Below, one piece after another: positions 6,119 to 14,341 of a stretch of 64,000 nucleotides of DNA. The stretch covers positions 1,612,001 to 1,676,000 of the forward strand of contig NZ_CP081294.1 in assembly GCF_019711315.1 (NCBI RefSeq), in the 5' to 3' direction. Under the pieces are notes generated by a model. It saw nothing but the letters and a program-made list of their open reading frames with translations. It was not told the DNA's origin and searched no databases. Within the stretch, counting starts at the first letter, position 1, and every line of letters starts with the position of its first letter. The stretch is from Qipengyuania gelatinilytica (GTDB lineage Bacteria; Pseudomonadota; Alphaproteobacteria; Sphingomonadales; Sphingomonadaceae). Made by a program: the position numbers and the translations under genes.

Positions 6119-7714
6119 TCAAACCTCCACTTCGTTGACGATCTCGACCCAATCCTTCGCCCCACCGCCTTCTGGGCCATTGGCGAAGCGTGCCATTGCG
6201 TCGAACACCGCGTCGGTGAAACCACCGACATTCATGATGTCCTTGCGATCTTTCGCCTGCGTCGAGCCGTAAGGCTGGATGTCGATGCAGATCAGCTTCG
6301 CGCCCGGGTTACGGGCCTTCAGCTTGTTCCACTCCTTCATCGTCCCCGAAGCATCGCCATAGGACCACGGACGCGGCGCATCGAACCAGGACTCATTGTC
6401 CGAAACGATGACTACGCAATCGACCGTGGCCTTCTCGCGGTTCAGCAAGGCCAGCGGAGCCGAGACATTCGTTCCGCCGCCGCCGACCCCTGCCAGCTTG
6501 GCGGCATTCACCGCCACACGGGCCTTGGGATCAAGCTTGAGCTTCACCACGTCCAGCTCGAACGGCAGCACGCGGGTCTGCGGATTGCTCCGCAGCATCG
6601 CTGCCGAAACCAGCGCGGCGATATCGATGCAGCGCACGACCGAAGTCGCGCCCTTGCGGTACCCGGTCGCAGGCGAGCCCATCGAGCCCGACACGTCCGG
6701 ACACACCACGACATTGCCTTCCAGCACCGGAACCTTCGCAAGCGACAGGTCGAGGGCCTTCTCGAGCGCGGCCTGCACCGCCAGCGGGACGCCGTCGCCA
6801 ACCTGCGTCAGCGCCGTCATCAACTGGTAGGGCATCCGCTTCACGCGGGCGATGGCATCGGGATCGGCCAGTCGGGCAGCAACCATCTCGGTCACTCCGT
6901 CGATCTGGAACACTCCCTTACGCGCCAGCGTGTTGAGGTTCATCCGCAGCGCCTGCCACCCGATACGCTCGGCCAGCACAGCCCACTGCTTCGCGGTCAG
7001 GTCGAAGGCGGTCAGCCATTCGAAGGGCACATCGGGCAAGGGCCCAGAAACGTCATTCTGGCGGTCTGCCTTCCATGCTTCGAAATCGGCGATCTCCTTC
7101 GGCAGCGCGGCGACGTCATAGGGCTTGCCGATCAGCCAGCCATAGAAGGCACGCCGCTCGGCCGAAGCCGGAGCCGGGTGAACCATCTTGATGATATCGG
7201 CAAGACTCGGATCATTGCCGGTCGCCGCCTGCATCAGCTGGCGGGTCGAGGCAGTTTCCAGCCATTCACGCACCAGCCGTTTCGGCCGCGAGCCAAGCGA
7301 AGTCCGCCCGGTTTGGCCCGAACGCATGATCTGCACGAAGTTGCGCAGCATGCGGCCGTTATCGATCACGCGCTTGAACACCGGGACCATCAGGTCCGGA
7401 TCGGACATCGACAGCACTGCGGTCAGCAATGCTGGCATATCCTTCATCGCGCCCGACTGGCGAGCATAGATCGCACACTTGGCTACCCATTCAGCGTCCA
7501 CCGCCCAGGCTGCTTCGAGCGCCTTGGCAAGCTGGCCTTCCGCATCGGCATAGAAACCGTCCGACAAGGTGCCGGTTGCGGCCAGCTGCGCGAGCAGGGC
7601 TTCGGGGCCATAGGCATAAGCGTTGCCACCTGCCTGGTTCACCGTGTCCGTGCGCGGCAGGAACTTCGCCCCAAAGGACGAAAGCGCCGAGGAAAAAAGC
7701 GTCTTGTTGGCCAT
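6119..7714 (-). CDS. rsr: Ro60/Rsr orthologue (TROVE and vWA domain RNA-binding protein)
   Basis: A 531-aa protein with an N-terminal TROVE HEAT-repeat ring (residues about 1-335; motifs DMPALLTAVL, RNFVQIMRSGQTGR, LNTLARKGVF) and a C-terminal von Willebrand A domain. The intact MIDAS motif DVSGSMGSP is near residue 340, with the later GGGGTNVS and VSDNESWFD segments. Ro60 proteins bind misfolded RNAs in the ring and Y RNAs on its outer surface; bacterial Rsr with a Y RNA can tether an exonuclease. It is the first gene of the minus-strand operon, behind the sigma54 promoter, and is followed immediately by five Y-RNA modules. Confidence 0.95.
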   Translation of the reverse strand: MANKTLFSSALSSFGAKFLPRTDTVNQAGGNAYAYGPEALLAQLAATGTLSDGFYADAEGQLAKALEAAWAVDAEWVAKCAIYARQSGAMKDMPALLTAVLSMSDPDLMVPVFKRVIDNGRMLRNFVQIMRSGQTGRTSLGSRPKRLVREWLETASTRQLMQAATGNDPSLADIIKMVHPAPASAERRAFYGWLIGKPYDVAALPKEIADFEAWKADRQNDVSGPLPDVPFEWLTAFDLTAKQWAVLAERIGWQALRMNLNTLARKGVFQIDGVTEMVAARLADPDAIARVKRMPYQLMTALTQVGDGVPLAVQAALEKALDLSLAKVPVLEGNVVVCPDVSGSMGSPATGYRKGATSVVRCIDIAALVSAAMLRSNPQTRVLPFELDVVKLKLDPKARVAVNAAKLAGVGGGGTNVSAPLALLNREKATVDCVVIVSDNESWFDAPRPWSYGDASGTMKEWNKLKARNPGAKLICIDIQPYGSTQAKDRKDIMNVGGFTDAVFDAMARFANGPEGGGAKDWVEIVNEVEV

Positions 7715-7823
7715 AGTCCAACTCCATCATGAAACTTCATCGGGCTTTGGGCGGCCGGCCCATTCCGGCCGCCCATTTCCCGCGTCTCGCCGGGTGTTCG
7801 ACTTACCCGACGGCTTGGATTAA

Positions 7824-7838
7824 GCATGAGGCGTGCCA
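7824..7838 (-). promoter_or_regulatory. Sigma54 (-24/-12) promoter for the RNA-repair operon
   Basis: The minus strand reads TGGCACGCCTCATGC. The -24 GG and -12 GC elements are present at the exact canonical spacing; only one base of the TTGC element differs. It lies about 110 bp upstream of the rsr ATG and between rsr and the divergent sigma54 activator gene rtcR, the standard layout of RtcR-controlled RNA-repair operons. Confidence 0.85.
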
Positions 7839-7958
7839 ATTCTGAGTCGATCGCCGCGAATTTCTCATAACACCCTGAAATATAGACAAATCTTAAGGGC
7901 CCCGCCTCTCAACATCAGACCGAGAAGTGGTCCGATATCTATTCACTTGTATCGCTTA

Positions 7959-7974
7959 TGATAAAATTTTATCA
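7959..7974. promoter_or_regulatory. Perfect 16-bp palindrome upstream of rtcR
   Basis: TGATAAAATTTTATCA is a perfect palindrome ending 8 bp before the rtcR ATG and about 120 bp upstream of the sigma54 promoter on the other strand. It could be an RtcR enhancer/autoregulatory site or an operator for another regulator. The AT-rich sequence contrasts with its GC-rich surroundings. Confidence 0.4.
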
Positions 7975-7982
7975 GGGCAGGC

Positions 7983-9569
7983 ATGAAGCCCACTACTGTC
8001 ATTGGCTTTCTCGGCTCAACGCTCGATGCCGCAAAGTTTGGTCCGTCGCGCTGGAACAAGTGGCGGCCCACCGTCAGCATCTGCATGCAGGAAGATTTGC
8101 GGGTGGATCGCTTCGTGCTGATCCACGGGAGCTATCACCGGCGCCTCGCCGAATTCGTGATGCAGGATATCCGGGACGTTTCGCCCGAGACCGAAGTCGT
8201 CCCACACGTCATGGACTTCGAGAACGCATGGGACTTCGAGGAGGTTTATGGAAAGCTGCTCGATTTCGCGCGTGAGTTCGAATTCGATCCAGACGCCCAT
8301 GATTACCTGATACACATCACCACCGGCACGCATGTGGCGCAGATCTGCCTCTTCTTACTTACAGAGGCGCGCTATCTGCCCGGCAAGCTCTTGCAGACAC
8401 AGCCTAACAAAGGAGCGCTGCAGCCGATCGGCACCTGGGCCTCGATCGATCTCGACCTTTCGCGTTACGATTCCATCGCTAGCCGCTTCGCCGAGGCGAG
8501 CGCGGAAAGCACCAGCTTCCTCAAGAGCGGGATCGAAACCTGCAACGCGGCCTTCAACCGCATGATCGAGGAGATAGAACAGGTCGCGGTTCGCAGCCGT
8601 GCGCCGATCCTGCTGATGGGCCCGACCGGCGCAGGCAAAAGCCAGCTCGCGCGCAAGGTCTTCGAGCTCAAGAAACTGCGCCACCAGGTCGAAGGGCCAT
8701 TCGTGGAGGTGAACTGCGCAACTCTGAAGGGCGACAGCGCCATGTCAGCGCTGTTCGGTCACAAGAAGGGTGCCTTCACTGGCGCCGTCCAGGACCGGCC
8801 CGGCCTGCTGAAGAGTGCCGACAAGGGTCTGCTGTTCCTCGACGAGATTGGCGAACTGGGGCTCGACGAACAGGCGATGATCCTGCGCGCGATCGAGGAG
8901 GGCCGTTTCCTCCCGGTGGGCGCAGATAACGAAGCAAAGAGCGAATTCCAGCTGATCGCCGGCACCAATCGCAACCTCATGGATGAAGTCGCCGCCGGAA
9001 ACTTTCGCGAAGACCTGTTCGCGCGGCTCAACCTATGGACGTTTGCTCTGCCCGGCCTTGCCGAGCGGCGCGAGGATATCGAGCCCAATCTCGACTACGA
9101 ACTTGAGCGATTCGCCGAACGCGAGGGGACACGAGTCACATTCAACAAGGAAGCGCGGGACCGGTATCTCGCTTTTGCCGAGAGCCCGTCTGCACGGTGG
9201 CAAGGCAATTTCCGCGATCTCGCTGCCAGCGTCACCCGCATGGCAACACTTTGTCCGACGGGCAGGATCGACCGAGAAGCGGTGGACTTCGAAACGGACC
9301 GCCTTGCACGCCTCTGGTCAGGCGACAAGGCAGAAGGCAGCAGGTTGACTGACTTACTGGGAACGGAGCGGGTGAAGGCGATTGACCCGTTCGACCGGGT
9401 ACAGCTGGAATATGTGGTTCAGGTGTGTCGACGTTCAGCAAGCCTTTCCGACGCAGGGCGCACCCTGTTTGCCGCATCACGCGAACAGCGCACATCGACC
9501 AATGATTCCGATCGCCTGCGCAAGTACCTCGCGAAATTTGGGCTAGACTGGGGCGCCGTCATCCAATGA
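7983..9569 (+). CDS. rtcR: RtcR, sigma54-dependent activator of RNA repair
   Basis: A 528-aa protein with three parts. Residues about 1-185 form the RtcR/CARF-like sensor domain (TVIGFLGSTLD at the start, YLIHITTGTHVAQICLFLL in the middle). A sigma54-interaction AAA+ domain follows with Walker A GPTGAGKS (about residue 212), the sigma54-contacting GAFTGA (about residue 263) and Walker B LLFLDEIGEL. A short C-terminal DNA-binding region closes the protein. Family knowledge: the CARF domain senses RNA ends or repair intermediates and relieves autoinhibition. It is divergently oriented to rsr and should drive the promoter at 7824-7838. Confidence 0.95.
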   Translation: MKPTTVIGFLGSTLDAAKFGPSRWNKWRPTVSICMQEDLRVDRFVLIHGSYHRRLAEFVMQDIRDVSPETEVVPHVMDFENAWDFEEVYGKLLDFAREFEFDPDAHDYLIHITTGTHVAQICLFLLTEARYLPGKLLQTQPNKGALQPIGTWASIDLDLSRYDSIASRFAEASAESTSFLKSGIETCNAAFNRMIEEIEQVAVRSRAPILLMGPTGAGKSQLARKVFELKKLRHQVEGPFVEVNCATLKGDSAMSALFGHKKGAFTGAVQDRPGLLKSADKGLLFLDEIGELGLDEQAMILRAIEEGRFLPVGADNEAKSEFQLIAGTNRNLMDEVAAGNFREDLFARLNLWTFALPGLAERREDIEPNLDYELERFAEREGTRVTFNKEARDRYLAFAESPSARWQGNFRDLAASVTRMATLCPTGRIDREAVDFETDRLARLWSGDKAEGSRLTDLLGTERVKAIDPFDRVQLEYVVQVCRRSASLSDAGRTLFAASREQRTSTNDSDRLRKYLAKFGLDWGAVIQ

Positions 9570-9781
9570 CCTGTGCAGCGTCAATCTGGACCGATTCTCC
9601 GGATCAGCGACGCAATTGAAGAGCCGGAATTCCAAAGCCCTCAAATTGTAATGCTGTGTCGGAACATCCAACCGCGGCCCCAAAAGACCATGCAAGCCGG
9701 CACATTATGTCGGGTCACTCGCAGGAACGCATTCTACGATGCTTCTGAAAATCGCGTGCAAACAACGCGCTAAGGCAGTTG

Positions 9782-9828
9782 ACTGGCGCACCCGACAGGA
9801 TTCGAACCTGTGGCCTCTGCCTTCGGAG
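9782..9828 (-). repeat. attL: displaced 3' end of tRNA-Arg(CCG), 47-bp direct repeat
   Basis: This stretch matches 36423-36469 with a single mismatch (G at 9812, A at 36453). It corresponds to the CCA end, acceptor 3' strand, T arm, variable loop and part of the anticodon arm of the intact tRNA-Arg at the right end; after 9828 the match stops abruptly. It therefore marks the left boundary of the integrated element. The 212 bp between rtcR and this repeat hold no gene I can support. Confidence 0.9.
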
Positions 9829-9958
9829 CTGTAAAAATGGCGCATTTTGTTGCAACGCAGCAGAACACTAATGAACAATAATCTATTGTTTGTACGGTAT
9901 TAATTCGGTTTTCAAAAGTTGCGAGCGGTTCGCATCTGTTGCACTGCGTTCCCCCCTC

Positions 9959-9981
9959 CTGCACTTACATTTCACTTACGG
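9959..9981 (+). repeat. Left copy of a 23-bp terminal repeat, candidate integrase arm site
   Basis: A 23-bp sequence containing GCACTTACATTTCACTTACGG recurs at 36359-36381 with one mismatch, in the same orientation, 42 bp inside the other end. Here it lies 131 bp inside attL and 35 bp before the integrase start. Short repeats near both termini are typical of arm-type integrase or excisionase binding sites. Confidence 0.5.
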
Positions 9982-10015
9982 ATTCGCTACCTTTGTGGTC
10001 AAAGGAATGATCGCA

Positions 10016-11263
10016 ATGGCTGCTTCGTTGAGCAATTCTCTGGCACAAAAGGCGCTCCCCAAGGCGACGCCCTATGAGCTGCGCGATGCGAAGTTGAGCG
10101 GCTTGTTGCTGCGGGTCCAGCCCTCGGGTGTGAAGACATGGTATCTCGAATTCGAGCGCGGCAAGCGCGTCAGGCTCGGGCGTCTGACGAGCATGGGGTA
10201 CAACGCAGCAGTGGAGGCTGCGCAGAATGCGCTTGGCCCTTACTGGGCCGGTATCGATCCGCGCATCGAGCGCCAGAAGCGCAAGCAGGTCTCGACCTTT
10301 GGCGAGTTCATCGATGAACACTACGCCGATTGGGCTCGGGTTCACCAAAAGACAGCAGAGGCCACGATCAAGCGGCTAAAGGTGGCCTTCAAGAAATTCC
10401 TCAAGACACCGATGGCGACGATCTCGCCGCTCGATATCGAACGCTGGCGCGCCCAGCGCATGAAGGATGGGGTCAAAACCAACACCGTTAATCGTGACAT
10501 TACGGCGATCAAGGCTGCGCTCAACCGGGCCGTCGAATGGGAACTGATTGCAGTGAACCCGATCGCCAAGGTCAAGAAGGCGCGCGAGAACAAGGAGGTC
10601 CGGGTTCGATACCTAGACGAAGCCGAGGAGTATCGCCTGCGCGCGCAACTCAAGAAACGCGAAGACAGAATGCGGAACGAGCGCGACACAGCCAACCAGT
10701 GGCGGCGTGAACGTGGCCGAGAGCTCTTACCCAGCCTGCGCGCGGTTCCTTTCACCGATCACCTGATGCCAATGGTCCTCCTTTCGCTCAACACCGGCAT
10801 GCGGCGCGGCGAACTGTTCGACCTCAAATGGTCGCACGTGAATTTCGACAGGCGGATCGTCACCGTGTCGGCTGAGACAGCGAAGTCGCGCAAGACGCGG
10901 CATATCCCGCTCAATACCGAGGCTTATGAGACGCTCAAATCCTGGCGTTCGCAATGCGACCTCGGCAACAGCCGCGTGTTCGAGAGCGAGGCCGGTACCC
11001 GCTTCGACAACGTGAACTCATCGTGGAAGAAGTTGCTCGACGACGCGAAGATTGCGGAATTCCGTTGGCACGACATGCGCCACCACTTCGCCTCTCGCCT
11101 GGCCATGGGGGCCGTGGACCTCAACACCATCCGCGAGCTTCTCGGCCACAGTGATTACAGCATGACATTGCGCTATGCCCACTTGGCCCCGGAACACAGG
11201 CGCGAAGCGGTCGAGGTTCTCGACAAGCCGAGGCCGCACCTCAAGATCGTGGCGACGAGCTGA
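10016..11263 (+). CDS. int: Tyrosine recombinase (phage/ICE-type integrase)
   Basis: A 415-aa integrase. The N-terminal part (residues 1-90) is the DUF4102-like arm-binding domain (LKATPYELRDAKLSGLLLRV-type region), then a SAM-like core-binding domain, then the catalytic domain with R in NTGMRRGELFDLKW, K in TAKSRKTRHIPL, HxxR in WHDMRHHFASRL and the late H and Tyr in LLGHSDYSMTLRYAHL. AAAGGA lies 9 bp before the ATG at 10016, so this start is preferred to the in-frame ATG at 10007. Lying next to attL, it is the enzyme expected to integrate into and excise from the tRNA-Arg gene. Confidence 0.93.
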   Translation: MAASLSNSLAQKALPKATPYELRDAKLSGLLLRVQPSGVKTWYLEFERGKRVRLGRLTSMGYNAAVEAAQNALGPYWAGIDPRIERQKRKQVSTFGEFIDEHYADWARVHQKTAEATIKRLKVAFKKFLKTPMATISPLDIERWRAQRMKDGVKTNTVNRDITAIKAALNRAVEWELIAVNPIAKVKKARENKEVRVRYLDEAEEYRLRAQLKKREDRMRNERDTANQWRRERGRELLPSLRAVPFTDHLMPMVLLSLNTGMRRGELFDLKWSHVNFDRRIVTVSAETAKSRKTRHIPLNTEAYETLKSWRSQCDLGNSRVFESEAGTRFDNVNSSWKKLLDDAKIAEFRWHDMRHHFASRLAMGAVDLNTIRELLGHSDYSMTLRYAHLAPEHRREAVEVLDKPRPHLKIVATS

Positions 11264-11345
11264 TGTTGACGGTTCTGGAGCGATATTCGCTGCGCAGTGA
11301 ATATTGCGATTTGATTGAATATGGAGCACCGGAATCGGTGTGTGA

Positions 11346-11416
11346 TCCAGTGCACCCGAAAGCGGCAAGCCGCTTTCGGGTGCACTGGACCAAAAGTCAA
11401 CTTCTGATTGACTTTT
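11346..11416. repeat. Large perfect palindrome plus second inverted repeat between int and abi
   Basis: Positions 11346-11389 form a perfect inverted repeat with 21-bp arms (one arm reads TCCAGTGCACCCGAAAGCGG followed by C) and a 2-bp centre. Three bases later AAAAGTCAA/TTGACTTTT (11392-11416) forms a second, 9-bp inverted repeat with a 7-bp loop. The first is far longer than a normal terminator and has no T-tract; the second ends in TTTT and could terminate int transcription. A cruciform, recombination site or mobile palindromic element are the alternatives. Confidence 0.7.
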
Positions 11417-11522
11417 CCACCTCTCGGGCATATGTAGCGCTCAACAGAACCCGCCACGCCTCTCAACGATGCGCACCAGGCGGGTCATTTTTTGCCCAAA
11501 ATCCGAGTGGTGGGAGGCCGGA

Positions 11523-12446
11523 TTGATACCGCCCAAACCTCTCTACAGCAAACCTGCGCTCTCGCTTGCTGATCAGATAGCCAAGCTTGAAGCCAATGGC
11601 ATGGTCATCGACGATCATGCCATTGCAGAACATTGTTTGCAGCACATCAGCTATTACAGGCTAAGCGCCTACTGGCTTCCGTTCGAGCATCCAAAGGGGC
11701 AAGCTGGCCCAAGATTCCGGACAGGTACCAACCTCCAGACCGTACTCGATCTCTACGAATTCGATCGCAAATTGCGCCTGCTCGTTCTCGACGCAGTCGA
11801 GCGGGTTGAAGTGGCGGCTCGTGGTGCCTGGGCATATGAGATGGCGATGCTGGGAGATGGCTTCTCCTACCTCGATCAAGCGATCTATGCCGATCAAAAC
11901 AAGTTCAATCAGAACTGCGCTCGCCTCGACAAGGAGGTCGGCCGATCGAAAGATACTTTCATCCGCCACTACAAGCGCGAATACTCAGGGCCTGCAAGGC
12001 CGCCAGTGTGGATGTCATCCGAGCTACTTTCATTCGGGCTCTTGTCGCAATGGTATGCCGCTCTCAAAGAACCGAGCCTCCGGCAAAAAGTCGCAGATCC
12101 CTTTGATCTCGACGAAGTGATCTTCGTGACCTTCCTCCACCAGTTGGCGATTGTCCGGAACATCTGCGCCCATCACGGGCGGTTGTGGAACAGAACTCTC
12201 GACGTTTCACTCAAACTGCCGAAGAAATCGCCACCGAATTTGGCAGCAGCCTTGAACCGCAGCGCACCAAAGAAAATTTACAATACCTTGGCCATGATCC
12301 AGCATTGCCTTGATCGAGCAGAACTCGGCAACACCTGGCGAGAACGGCTCCAAACGCTTGTCAGCGCGATGCCCTATGGCAATCCGCAAATGATGGGGTT
12401 CCCGGTCGACTGGGCCGACCATAAACTCTGGGGTGGCACGAAGTAG
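11523..12446 (+). CDS. Abi_2 (AbiD/AbiF-like) abortive-infection family protein
   Basis: A 307-aa protein if read from the TTG at 11523, which has GGAGG five bases upstream; an in-frame ATG at 11469 lacks a good site. N-terminal features match Abi_2: KPALSLADQIAKL, HISYYRLSAYWLPF, and LYEFDRKLRLLVLDAVERVEVAARG. The C-terminal RNICAHHGRLWNR carries the RxxxxH signature of HEPN ribonucleases. Family knowledge: Abi_2 proteins are phage-exclusion factors with predicted RNase activity. It stands alone between the integrase and a terminator at 12468, as a single-gene defence candidate. Confidence 0.85.
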   Translation: MIPPKPLYSKPALSLADQIAKLEANGMVIDDHAIAEHCLQHISYYRLSAYWLPFEHPKGQAGPRFRTGTNLQTVLDLYEFDRKLRLLVLDAVERVEVAARGAWAYEMAMLGDGFSYLDQAIYADQNKFNQNCARLDKEVGRSKDTFIRHYKREYSGPARPPVWMSSELLSFGLLSQWYAALKEPSLRQKVADPFDLDEVIFVTFLHQLAIVRNICAHHGRLWNRTLDVSLKLPKKSPPNLAAALNRSAPKKIYNTLAMIQHCLDRAELGNTWRERLQTLVSAMPYGNPQMMGFPVDWADHKLWGGTK

Positions 12447-12467
12447 CCTATGATGAACACCCGAAGG

Positions 12468-12495
12468 CCGGGCGCTAAGCGCCCGGTTCCTTTTT
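12468..12495 (+). terminator. Rho-independent terminator after the Abi_2 gene
   Basis: CCGGGCGC-TAA-GCGCCCGG is a perfect 8-bp GC stem with a 3-nt loop, followed by TTCCTTTTTC. It lies 22 bp after the Abi_2 stop. It overlaps the end of the convergent small gene at 12475. Confidence 0.75.
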
Positions 12496-12699
12496 CTCGT
12501 CGTCCAGCGGCGTGCGCAGGACGATCCGTCCATTGATCGGGACCACTTCCAGCTGAAGTGAAAGCCCTTTGCGGTCGCGGTGGAACCACGCGGCTCCGAT
12601 GCGGGTCCAGAAACCCTTGTCGCCCTTGTTGGCGACATGCCAGGCGAGGAAGTCCGGCGGATTTGTTTCCTGCGAGGGTGCGGTATTGCTGCGTGCCAT
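12475..12699 (-). CDS. Small hypothetical protein
   Basis: A 74-aa protein starting MARSNTAPSQETNPPDFLAW, with AAAGGA 6 bp before the ATG. The central part, DKGFWTRIGAAWFHRDRKG followed by LSLQLEVVPINGRIVLR, looks like a compact beta-rich domain similar in style to small DUF736-like proteins on alphaproteobacterial mobile elements. I cannot name the family with certainty. It is convergent with the Abi_2 gene and stands alone. The upstream frame is open for 38 more codons but lacks a better start. Confidence 0.65.
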   Translation of the reverse strand: MARSNTAPSQETNPPDFLAWHVANKGDKGFWTRIGAAWFHRDRKGLSLQLEVVPINGRIVLRTPLDDEKKEPGA

Positions 12700-12901
12700 G
12701 ATGATTTCCTTTCGTGTCTGGTGGCTCGTTGCACCAAGAGAAAGGCCGCACGGCCAAGGGCAGGTTTCATGTCCAACACGGGTGAGCAAAGCGAACCGGC
12801 GCGGGCAGGGCATTGAAGGCTGACCGAGTGCGGCCAGTCAGGGTGCTCAAAACGAAGCCGAAACGACGCGAAGGAAATCCATCGCTTGCGGCATGGCGTG
12901 A

Positions 12902-13813
12902 TCAGGAAACTTCGTAGGACTTTTCCAGCAGCGGCTTGGCCTTCTCGAAATCGGCGGAACTCTGGATCGTGATCTCAAGATCGCCAGTGCCGAAATGACC
13001 GATACCGCGCACGTCACGCGTGAAGCCCTGCTCAAGCACGACAGAGTCAGGATCGACCTTGACATAGACCAGCAACTTCTTGGCCTGATTGCGGAACTCA
13101 AGGCTGGCGAAGTTCTTGATGCGTCGGAAGGCCACATAATAGGCGGTCGTCTTGGTTTCGACGTCGTCGCCAAGTGCCAGCATGAAGTCCGACATCAGGT
13201 GGTAGAGGTCGGTCAAGGCCTGGGGAGCCTCCGCCATCTGATCCTCGATGGTTTTGTAGTTTGGCTTGGTGCCAGTTGGCGCAGCGGGCACAGCGACTGA
13301 AGTCGGCCCCTTCGCGCTAGCCGAGGTAAGTTGCTCCAACAGCAAAAGGTCGCCTTCAAATTTTCGGTAGCGGATGAGCGAAATATTGCGGTTCATCTGT
13401 TTGACCGCGTGCTCGTCATACTTCCCGAAATCCCCGGCAATGCAGATCAGGCGCGGCCCTGACCAATCAACGGCTTTGGCCGCGTCCTTGCCGAGCTTTT
13501 CCAGCACAAGCCATTCGAAGTCCTTGCGGTGTCCCATCAGCCAATCGAGGTAGAACAGGCCCTGATTGATCACGTTCTCGTTCGACGAACGCTTGTATTC
13601 GATCACCACCGGGCTGTTGTTCTCGTCGATCCCGAGACTGTCCATCCGGCCACCCTCATTGGTTATGAATTCGCTCGCAAGAAACCGGACACCGAGAAGG
13701 CTCTCAAGATTGGCTTCGAACAAAGTCTGCAGCGACTTCTCCAGAGCAACCGCTCCGCCGGACAACTCGGCAACGCCGCCCTGAGTCATTCGGTAAAGTT
13801 TGATGTCGCTCAT
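12902..13813 (-). CDS. DUF5655 protein with PD-(D/E)XK nuclease-like N-terminus
   Basis: A 303-aa protein from the ATG at 13813 (AGGTGAG upstream). The N-terminal half has the nuclease-like pattern GGRMDSLGIDENNSPVVIEYKR, where D, E and K are placed as in the NucS/EndoMS and restriction-endonuclease fold. The C-terminal 110 residues (ALTDLYHLMSDFMLALGDDV onward, ending with KAKPLLEKSYEVS) match DUF5655. Proteins of this layout are common in defence and mobile regions, and their substrate is not established. The open frame extends further upstream, but the extension has no ribosome site and is non-protein-like. Confidence 0.8.
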   Translation of the reverse strand: MSDIKLYRMTQGGVAELSGGAVALEKSLQTLFEANLESLLGVRFLASEFITNEGGRMDSLGIDENNSPVVIEYKRSSNENVINQGLFYLDWLMGHRKDFEWLVLEKLGKDAAKAVDWSGPRLICIAGDFGKYDEHAVKQMNRNISLIRYRKFEGDLLLLEQLTSASAKGPTSVAVPAAPTGTKPNYKTIEDQMAEAPQALTDLYHLMSDFMLALGDDVETKTTAYYVAFRRIKNFASLEFRNQAKKLLVYVKVDPDSVVLEQGFTRDVRGIGHFGTGDLEITIQSSADFEKAKPLLEKSYEVS

Positions 13814-14085
13814 ATCGGCTCTCACCTCGTCAGCTTGTATTGGGCGCTCATTAAGTGCTTGTAGTCGCGGGATCGACAGCGTCGCAATTGCAATATGTTC
13901 GATCAATACTCTTGGCCGAATACAGTGAAAAGGAAGCCCAAAACGGCGATCCCAAAGGATCGCCTCGCGATCCAGCAAGAACGGCACCCTTGCAACGGCG
14001 CGAAGCCGACGGAGGTCCTGCGCGCGCAGTCAGTGCGCCAGCGGGCCTCCGACAATGAGAGAGGCAAGAGTGCCTGCGGGTTAGC

Positions 14086-14250
14086 TCAGGAATGCCGCGC
14101 CCTCAGGAGCGCAGAATGCGCGGGACAGAGCGCGTCCACCAGAAATTCCCGCTCCGCTTCAAACTGCTCCTGATCGTCACCCGTATGGGCCGGGACTACA
14201 GGCCCGGTCCGCGCCAGCGGATAGAGCAGGTCGCCCGCCAGGGCAGCCAC
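14086..14250 (-). CDS. Possible small ORF or gene remnant
   Basis: A 54-codon frame from a GTG at 14250: MAALAGDLLYPLARTGPVVP, then AHTGDDQEQFEAEREFLVDA, ending LLRARHS. The composition looks protein-like, unlike overlapping frames. The nearest AGGAG lies 15 bp upstream, which is poor spacing, so this may be the tail of a decayed gene. The surrounding gap (13814-14341) otherwise holds no feature I can support beyond the presumed promoter for the following operon. Confidence 0.3.
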   Translation of the reverse strand: MAALAGDLLYPLARTGPVVPAHTGDDQEQFEAEREFLVDALCPAHSALLRARHS

Positions 14251-14341
14251 CCCAGGCCATCACCACTCCTAAAATCACAGTTTGAAGTTGTTCACACCAA
14301 AAAACTTGCGCAACGTCGCGACCTGGCATAAGGGCATCTTC

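Noticed and set aside
9784-9830. Second tRNA-Arg gene at the left boundary
   Set aside because: Only the 3' half is present; the anticodon arm is broken after 9828 and no D arm or 5' acceptor strand follows.
13895-14173. 92-codon plus-strand ORF in the gap before the RM operon
   Set aside because: Its composition is rich in Arg, Ser and Ala without hydrophobic core, and there is no ribosome site or family resemblance.
14170-14283. Minus-strand frame starting MAWGGCPGGRPALS behind AGGAG
   Set aside because: The ribosome site is good, but the peptide is short and Gly/Pro-rich; the frame at 14086-14250 looks more protein-like, and neither is strongly supported.
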